Shown here in pieces: positions 56,500 to 64,000 of a stretch of 64,000 nt of DNA. The notes under the pieces were generated by a model. It was given only the letters and a program-made list of their open reading frames with translations. It did no database searches and was not told the origin of the DNA. The position numbers and the translations under genes are program-made. The stretch comes from Istiophorus platypterus (Eukaryota; Chordata; Actinopteri; Istiophoriformes; Istiophoridae), in the NCBI GenBank assembly GCA_016859345.1, contig CM029114.1, positions 13,581,501 to 13,645,500 on the forward strand, written 5' to 3'. Position 1 is the stretch's first letter, and the number at the start of each line of letters is the position of its first letter.

Positions 56500-57400
56500 T
56501 TGATGGGTGCATGCAGGCATAGAGGAGGTATGAGTCAGCAAAATGGTGGGAGACAGTCAGAAGGCAGCTGGGACAAGGTGGGAAAACACTTCAGTGGAAA
56601 ATCACTTGGTCGGATTTCTGGTGGGCTTACTTCTACTGCATCAGATTCCTGGTCCAAGCTGTAAATGACACCTTACTAAGTCTGGCAAACCACCACACAT
56701 GGGACAAAGTTCAGACACCTTCTTATCCTCTTTGTGCTGGGAGAGGATCCCATCAACATCTCCTCAGCAGCTGCCCTAAAGCCTTGGCAGAAGGACATTA
56801 CCACTGGTGCCACGACCAGGTGCTCAAGGCAGTTGCAGGAACCACAGCCTTTCAGTCCAGTAAACACCATCCCAGGGAGAAAACGATTCCATTCCTCCAG
56901 GCTGGAGAGAGGTCCCCTTCCCTTCCACAGACAAGACCTTGCAGACTGTCTGCAGCCCAAAACTGGCAGCTGACAGTGGATATCGGAAAACAACTTAAGT
57001 TCCCTGATCACATCATACAAATGAGACTCCATCCAGACTTGATCATCTTCTCAGTCTCCACCAAGCAGGTGATCATGTTGGAGCTGACTGTGCCCTGGGA
57101 AGAACGCATGTAGGAGGCTCATGAGAGAAGGCTTGCCAAATACCAGGAGGTTGTGGAGCAGTGCAGAGGCTTGGGCTGCTGGCCTCTGTCAGCCAATTGA
57201 AGTGGGCTGCCAGGGATTTGCTGGTCTCTCAAAACTTTAAACTCTGGCAGGGCTTGGAATCCCTGGAGCTGAAAAGAGAGGAGGGGACATATGTACCATT
57301 ACTGAAGCCGATGGGAGAAAGCCTAGCCCGTGAATTGTTGCTAATGGGATGAAATCCGGGACTTGATCAACCCCTGATGCACATCCTAGAGCTGTATCTT
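56500..57400 (+). pseudogene. R2-like retrotransposon C-terminal fragment
   Basis: Translation has a zinc-knuckle-like segment (PLCAGRGSHQHLLSSC; the first Cys of the usual CxxC is Tyr). Then come EGHYHWCHDQVLKAVAG and HPDLIIFSVSTKQVIMLELT, a PD...E pattern compatible with the restriction-like endonuclease domain of R2-type LINEs. A TAG stop at 57111 and a later frameshift (57190 region) inactivate it. R2-like placement is from motif memory. Confidence 0.7.
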
Positions 57401-57771
57401 GCAACCTGATGTTAAAATGTCACAGTAAATCACAGCATTTACTTTACTGAAATGTTCAAATTTGAATTCTTCATTCATTGTTATGTGACTTGTAAGGTAG
57501 CAGTTAAATACCTGCCTATTCCATTTGTAGCTGGAAACACAAGTATCAACAGAGACAGGTGATACCATGACAGATGAGACTCATGATACCAGTTATCTAG
57601 GATCACCAATGTTAGTTTCAGTGAAACAAGTAACACAAGAGAGACAGAGACCTCAGGGCAATAGCTAGCAGTATGGAGGTTAGCCAATAGCCAAGTCCAA
57701 CAATCTTTTTTCTTAGGCCATGGACACACTCTGAAATACTGAACTTTGCTCACCTTGAATCTTATCAGGCT

Positions 57772-57827
57772 CCAATAATACATACATACACTCATATATA
57801 TATATGAGTGTACGTATATATTATTGG
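57772..57827. repeat. 56-bp imperfect palindrome next to a G run
   Basis: CCAATAATAC...ACTCATATATATATATGAGT...TATTATTGG, symmetric about 57799/57800, with an exact 20-bp core, followed by a run of about 9 G. Confidence 0.85.
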
Positions 57828-58238
57828 GGGGGGGGCAATTTCGTACATTGCGAGGGACAGGTCCCCCGGTTCCCCGTGGCAATTATGCACATGCTTATAA
57901 TACCCTATTATCCCAATAGAACACCTCGCTTTCAAAATGCATGCTTACCTGTGGTTCCTAGAGTTTCCAAGAGTAGAATGGGAGGCAGAGCCTTTACCTA
58001 TCAGGTTTCTCTCCTGTGGAACCAGCTCCCACTTTGAGTGTGGGAGGCAGACACCTTCTCTCCATTAAGGATTAGGCTTCAAACTTTCCTCTTTGATAAA
58101 GGTTAATTTAGGTCTGACTCAGGTGAGCTCTGAACCATCCCTTTGTTATGCTGTTATAGGGTGTGGCTGCTGGAAATCTCCTATAACACACTGAGTATGT
58201 CTTCTCTCTTTTTCTTCTGTCTCTCTCCCCAGTAAATT

Positions 58239-58310
58239 TACAGTGGGGTCAAAAAGTCTAAGACCACTTTCCCACTGACTTAAATGGGAATGTGGTCACA
58301 GACTTTTATT
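58239..58310. mobile_element. Tc1-like terminal fragment or mini-MITE
   Basis: TACAGTGGGGTCAAAAAGTC resembles the terminal inverted repeat of fish Tc1-like elements. 58252-58307 forms an inverted repeat (AAAAGTCTAAGACCACTTTC / TGTGGTCACAGACTTTT) with a 10-nt loop. Confidence 0.6.
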
Positions 58311-58405
58311 ATTGTCGTTATTATTATTATTGTTGTTGTTGTTGTTGTTATCAATAATAATGATAAGAATAATTAGAATAATAAGAATAATAAGAATAAT
58401 TTCTG
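58310..58405. repeat. ATT/GTT/AAT trinucleotide repeat
   Basis: ATT, then GTT, then AATAAG-type units inside the LINE tail. Confidence 0.9.
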
Positions 58406-60160
58406 CTTCTATTTTTGCAGCCATTATTTTCAATAACACTATTACACCTTTAAGAATCACTATTATAATTACAATTATATTGACCAGTCTGAGGTGCATT
58501 GTTTGAATACAACAATATATACTGCTGTTTCTGCTCTCTCTCTCTCTCTTCTCTCTCCCCTTCTTCTACTCTCTCTCCCTTTCTCTTCCCTCAACCCAAT
58601 TGGTCGAGGCAGATGGCCGCCAGTGCTGTCGGATATTTCTTCTTGTTAAAAGTGAGTTTTTCCTCTCCATTGTTGTTTGCTCAGGGTGGGAATGGTTTCT
58701 AGGTTTCTCTCTATAATATTGTAATATTGTATATATTGTCTTGACCTTACTCTTTACAGTGCTTTGGGATAATGTATGTTATGATTTGGGGCTATATGAA
58801 TAAAACAGAATTAAACTGAAATATAATCAATAAGCAGTGACAAAGTAATATTGGTTACGCAATAAAGGTAATACTTTCACATAATAATCTACTCCACATG
58901 AGTCGGATGACCAAGCCAACTTTTTAAGTGCCATTCTTCTAAAATCTACTTATTGACATGTTACGTTAGATGTTGTAATATAAGGGGAACAAAAATGTAC
59001 ACGTAAATAATGATGCCCAACCCTGTCCAAGGCGTCGGGTAAAAAAAAAAAGAAGAGGGTAAGGGGACAAAAAGAATTTATAATAATTTATATTTATAGA
59101 CATGAAAAGAACAGATCACAGAACAAGTTACTGTACAGATGAACCAGTGACATGAACAACTGCTTGCATCACTTTTGCCTCAAAATGTTTGGTACCTCCA
59201 TTTGCACAATTAGTCACCCTTCTCTTTGATGTCAGCCTTCTGACTTTGAGTGTGGCCATTTGAAAAAGGTATAAACACTTCTTTTAGAGATGGTCGGACA
59301 AAATGCAAATTTTCATAAACTTCCTCGGCCTTTACGCAACAAACCTCTTTTCATCTCTTCAGTACAGAATCTTTCAAACACAGTTCTATCTCCCCCTATT
59401 CTTATTCGTTTCTAGATCTGTTTTCTCCATCACCCCATGTCCTGGAAGAATCTGACAAGGATATTATTAATGTGATAAAGACTTTGCACTTCCTCCTCCC
59501 CTGGTCTGTAATAAAAAACTGTGTAAACACAGCAGAGAAGTCCAGATCAGACACTTTGCTGATCCCTGTCTTGTTTTCTGATTAACATCTCTGGCTTGTG
59601 CTGTGTGGTGGAAAAACTAAGGCACAGCAGTGCTTTATTCATCACAAAGAAATGCATGGATGAATAATTAGCACAAAGGCTCTTTGGAGGAGGTTTCAGA
59701 AAAATGCATGCCTGCTGCCATGCTCACAAACACACACAGCAACACATGCACCTGAGGACACTGGCAAAGAAAAGTGTATGAATGCCAGATACACAGAAAT
59801 ATGAAGCACACATGTGCTCAAACACACACTCAGTCACCTTTTGTGGGTCTGAGGGCCATCTGTGACAACAGCAGTGGTCTTCTCTGTATAAACTGTAGAC
59901 AGACATGAGAGCGCTCTGTGTGATGCCCTTCCAGTAAGACATACCTTCACAGTCTGGATCAAAGCTTGTCTATTTACTCCTTTGGGTTACAGAAAGTCAA
60001 CGAAGCTGATAATAATGTTTAAAATTGTTGTGGTTTATTTTCCATTTTTCTACTCAATGTTCAGTGTTTTGCCAGGATTCAATCCCTGCACCTGGAAAAT
60101 TATGTCTTCAGAGCTTAGTTCTCAAAGATGTGACTGATGATATTTTAGGCAATTTAAGAA

Positions 60161-60162
60161 TG

Positions 60163-60229
<67 letters not shown>
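60161..60229. repeat. GT microsatellite
   Basis: Nearly pure GT, about 34 units. Confidence 0.97.
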
Positions 60230-60230
<1 letters not shown>

Positions 60231-62046
60231 AGTAGAGGTACTTTGCTAGGGAGCCCCAACATTCCTAAGTGACGCTGTTCCCACAATTCTGCCCGAAAAA
60301 CCAAGCGTCACATCCTTTCTGCCCTTCTAAGGACAACTCCTCACTCTGACAAACTGGTGCAGATGTGTAAATGTAGAACTTGAAATAATAAAGACTTATT
60401 TTATGGGAGAAAGAAACCTTTGAGGCAATAGAAGTTAGAGGGGGAAATGTTTGGCTCATGTCAAGTCTATGTGTTCTGTTTTTTTTTTTTTAAACTTTTC
60501 AACTATGCCACATATGTTCTGATCCAAAGTGCACCTAACCCCTTGAATAATGAGTCAAAAGGAAGTCAAGAGGATAAATTGACCTGGTATATTAACCATT
60601 TAGGGGGAACACCACTCAAGGAAAATGTATATAATTATGTGCTTTATTCCCAATGTCTCAAGAAAATTAAACCGTTCCTTAACATAAAATGGTATTTTCA
60701 ATAGCTAAAGTTCAAATCAAGGACTGATTGAATGGATCTATATTAAATATACTACAGCATGTTCAGTGATAGAATAAAACTAAGTACATTTGCTGAGGTA
60801 CTGCACTTACAGTATGTACAGTTTTTAGATACCCATACTTTACTTGAGTATTTAAATGTGATTCTGCTTCACACTTCTCCTCTTGTGCATTTCAGAGGCA
60901 AATATTCTTGATTTTACTCTACTACACCCATCTCACGGTTATAGTTATGAGTTAATTTGCCGATCGAATGTTTGCAAACATACAGCATAATTAACTTATT
61001 AAACCTTATACATTATTATCAGATTTTAACAACCAACCAAGTGTAGTGTGATTAAAATGATCTCCAACTCCACCAGCATCAAAATTAAAATGCTTTTTTT
61101 AACATGAACTGAAAAAACTGAATAATGTAACAAGCACTGGTGCATTTTTCCCCATAACAATTGCACTCTTGTATCTGTACTTGTACTGAAAGCATTTGTT
61201 TTACATTTTGGAAAAGGAGTTCTCTTGCTGAGAGTTAAATGAGAGGATCAATACCACTCTGAAGTCTGCTATATGCAGCAGGCTGTTAGTTTAGCCTAAC
61301 ACAAAGAATGGAAATGACTTTCTTCAAAGGTAAAACAATCGGCCTACCAACACCTCTAAACCTCACTAATATTATATCTACGAGAGTGATTTTTTTCCTC
61401 CAACTCTTGGCAAGAAAGTGAATAAGCATATCTTCCAAACTGTTTACCTGTTCCTTTAAGTAAAAGAGCTTAATACTTCCATGACTGTCAGTTTGGTGAG
61501 TTCACAGTTTGTATATGTGTATCCACCTGCTCAGAAAATAACCCTTTGATCATTTTGGTTCATCCTGTGTTAGTTCAAGTTTGAATTACACGATTTTCTG
61601 TAGCTCTGCTCACAAAAGCCCATTATTTCTGAAGTCTCAGATTTTCTATATTTTAAGCTACATTCAACAGGCTGCTGTACATCAGTGTTATATCTTATGT
61701 AATGAGAAATCACAAGTTAATGACAGCAATACATTCTAACTAATAAAAAAATGAATTATCTGATGCCACAAGAATGCAGTTTTGTAATTTGTAGTGCAGG
61801 AAGAAATACCCCAAATGTATAATTTTAGAAATTTGTTCCTCTGCAGGCAACACAGCGAAAATAAACAATGTTCATGCTGAGAGTCTTTTAAGGTTTTGAC
61901 AAGGTTGTTAATCTAAATTAATGATTAAGATGTTTTTCCCCTAAAATCAAACTGCTGCTTTACCTCCCTGAAAATAATACTTTTGCTTCTCAGAATAATC
62001 GTTACTCATTTTCTGACTTATTATAAAGGCAGCTGTTCTTGAGTGG

Positions 62047-62047
<1 letters not shown>

Positions 62048-62089
<42 letters not shown>

Positions 62090-62100
62090 TGTGTGTGTGT
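62048..62100. repeat. GT microsatellite
   Basis: GT with one TTGT interruption. Confidence 0.96.
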
Positions 62101-62830
62101 TCTACAGTGGCGGCATGATAGCTTTGTATAACGATACCCCTGTGTACCTCAATACATGTGCACACACATACACACCCTCTCTGTCTCACACACTCCCATG
62201 CATATTTTTTCCACCCTATGTGACTGTCCAAGTGGTAGAAGGTGCCAATAGCCTTAAAACCGCAGGAAAATTGCATTTCAGATTCATAAATTCAATAGTA
62301 ATATGAATAACAGCAGATTGGAGGCAGGGAGTGGGCTGTTTTCCCAACTATGGCAAAAACCAAACTAAATGTAAAGATAATGACTTTTTCCGCAGTCTAG
62401 CTGCACCTCAAATTGCATCTCAACTTACCAGACAAATATGCAGTTAAAATAAAGTTGCACTTGAACCTTACATGGTCATTTCTTTTTTAATAGGTTACTC
62501 CCAAGAGTGTCTTCGAGTTATTTAGTGGTCAGTAAATGTGAGTGGTGAGAAAAACACAGAGCAGGCTGTTTGTGGCCGGCTTATTGCTCTCAGTTTTGAG
62601 GCTGAACAGTGACTTTGCATTTGCTGCATCTGTTCCCTGTTCTTGTCTGAGAAAGCGTGCATGAGTTTGCATTCCCTTGCTTGCACACACACAGACACAC
62701 AGACGTTTGAGAAGAGCAGTAAGCTACTTGGCGGTGCTGGTTGTTCTCATAACATTGTTTCATTTCTGGCATTTTTCTCTGGTTCTAAATCTGGATCCAT
62801 GTTTGTTGATGCAGCGGGTGGAATGGAATA

Positions 62831-62907
<77 letters not shown>
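62831..62907. repeat. GT microsatellite
   Basis: Pure GT, about 38 units, followed by alternating GCACAT units. Confidence 0.97.
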
Positions 62908-62908
<1 letters not shown>

Positions 62909-63764
62909 ACATGCACATGCACATGAGCATGTAGTAAATGGAGCTGACTACAAGCTGCATGCAGTCTATATTTATCTGAATGCACCTATGCTTTGATTTA
63001 CATGAACTTTTATGGATATTACTCCCATTGTATTTCTTTATTTTTCTCCCAGCTCACTGACTCTCCATGTCCATCCGTGTGTGTAGGTCATATCTTATGG
63101 CTTTAGGTCCATATTTAGTGTAAAGATATGAGAGTGGTTTTGATCTTTTCACCTAATTTTTGCATGAGTGCAGAAACTGAACGAGTGCATTTCCCAAGAT
63201 GCAAAACTATTGCAGTTGACACATGAACTGACTTCTTACACTGATGGAATAAGCTGTTAGACCTCACTGAATAATCATAGTCAGTTTCCAGCCTAACAAT
63301 GCAACAATGACAAGCTGGATTCTACAGCAGGGTTGAGTTTACCAGCAGTTAGGAAAGAAAATGTAAAATTTGCCAGCAATGAGCCCTAATGAATGAAAGC
63401 ACACAACACACATCTTTTTTGGTATACTTAGTAAATGTGAACTATGAACAAACATCATTAACAAACATATACTTAAAGGTTTAGAGTACTTTGGGCATGG
63501 CAGTGGAACCCTAAACAAGTGGAATAAAGCACAGGGAGAGATATAAAAAAACAACTGGAGCTCCAAGGCATTAACAACAGACTGATGAGCATTTAATGGT
63601 GAGACTGTTCTCCCACAAAAAAAAAATAGAGCATTAGTCATTTTAGCCCCAAAATGCCCCAAAATGACAAATAATTATGTGTGACAGTGACAAAGACCTT
63701 TAGTGGCTGGAAGAATGATCTCTTGTCAGTATGTTAGAAAGCATGATAGCATGATGTTGTTTTC

Positions 63765-63940
63765 AGCCACAAATCCACAGAAGGAAAAGGTTGCTGGGCT
63801 GGATGGATCAACAAAATGTTAGGCTACCAGCAATCAACATTGTTTTGGTTTACCATGACCATGGACATTAAAAAAGTACTTATTTTAACCCAAACCATGA
63901 TCTTTCCTCAATCCTAAACAAATCATTTCTTGCCTAAAGC
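63765..63940. repeat. dispersed repeat, second copy of the 44130 family
   Basis: CCACAAATCCACAGAAGGAA, then CTGGGCTGGATGGATCAACA, then ATGATCTTTCCTCAATCCTA and TTGCCTAAAGCC. Same layout as 44130-44350. Confidence 0.6.
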
Positions 63941-63942
63941 CA

Positions 63943-64000
<58 letters not shown>
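63943..64000. repeat. ATCT (GATA) tetranucleotide repeat, cut by window end
   Basis: More than 14 perfect ATCT units running off the end of the window. Confidence 0.98.

Larger units (their letters stand above)
57845..58815 (+). mobile_element. L2-type LINE 3' end with later insertions
   Basis: Encodes VVPRVSKSRMGGRAFTYQ and LLWNQLPL, the C-terminal block of fish L2-type ORF2. The tail runs GGTCGAGGCAGATGGCCGCC, GAGTTTTTCCTCTCC and TTTGGGGCTATATGAATAAA. Interrupted at about 58240-58530 by a small hairpin element and ATT-type microsatellite. Confidence 0.85.
58816..63764. other. intergenic DNA with GT arrays, no gene seen
   Basis: AT-rich. The three microsatellites are listed separately. No splice-bounded coding exon recognised. 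Confidence 0.5.

Noticed and set aside
56784..57113. 109-codon plus-strand frame as a host gene
   Set aside because: It is the R2-like retrotransposon C-terminal fragment and is broken by a stop and a frameshift.

Overview
The window looks like teleost fish genomic DNA. It has a compact vertebrate gene with short introns and a CpG-rich promoter, very many CA/GT microsatellites, and fish-type non-LTR retrotransposon fragments. There is no bacterial-style gene packing, and almost all other open frames are by-products of dinucleotide repeats or AT-rich intergenic DNA.

One gene can be supported. On the minus strand, from about 10.2 kb down to 3.0 kb, seven coding exons join in a single consistent reading frame to give a 580-residue protein. 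It matches LCORL (ligand-dependent nuclear receptor corepressor-like), a nuclear DNA-binding co-regulator with two pipsqueak-type helix-turn-helix segments and CtBP-binding motifs. The first coding exon lies in a GC-rich, CpG-rich block (about 9.3-10.45 kb) that also holds the promoter. Intron 4 uses a GC donor instead of GT, and the reading frame requires it. The last coding exon ends at 3036. No long downstream exon of the extended LCORL isoform is visible in the 3 kb that remain.

From about 10.5 kb to 64 kb the window is gene-poor. In mammals LCORL borders a large gene desert on its 5' side, so this may be the equivalent interval, perhaps with long-range regulatory DNA; that is inference. 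The interval contains at least 15 long CA/GT arrays and a recent, nearly perfect 0.9-kb tandem duplication (19.7-21.5 kb). It also contains foldback MITE-like repeats, several perfect hairpins, and a cluster of about eight degenerate tRNA-like units in two opposed orientations (50.3-51.3 kb). LINE 3' ends lie at 51.6-52.3 kb and 57.8-58.8 kb. A nested retrotransposon island (55.7-58.8 kb) combines an L2/Rex-type reverse transcriptase fragment with an R2-like C-terminal fragment. The window ends inside an ATCT tetranucleotide array.

The best candidates for something undescribed are the bidirectional tRNA-like array, the paired hairpins at 46.0 kb, the 15-bp-stem hairpin at 33.8 kb and the GC-AG intron of lcorl. 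All calls come from reading the sequence; no alignment or database search was run.
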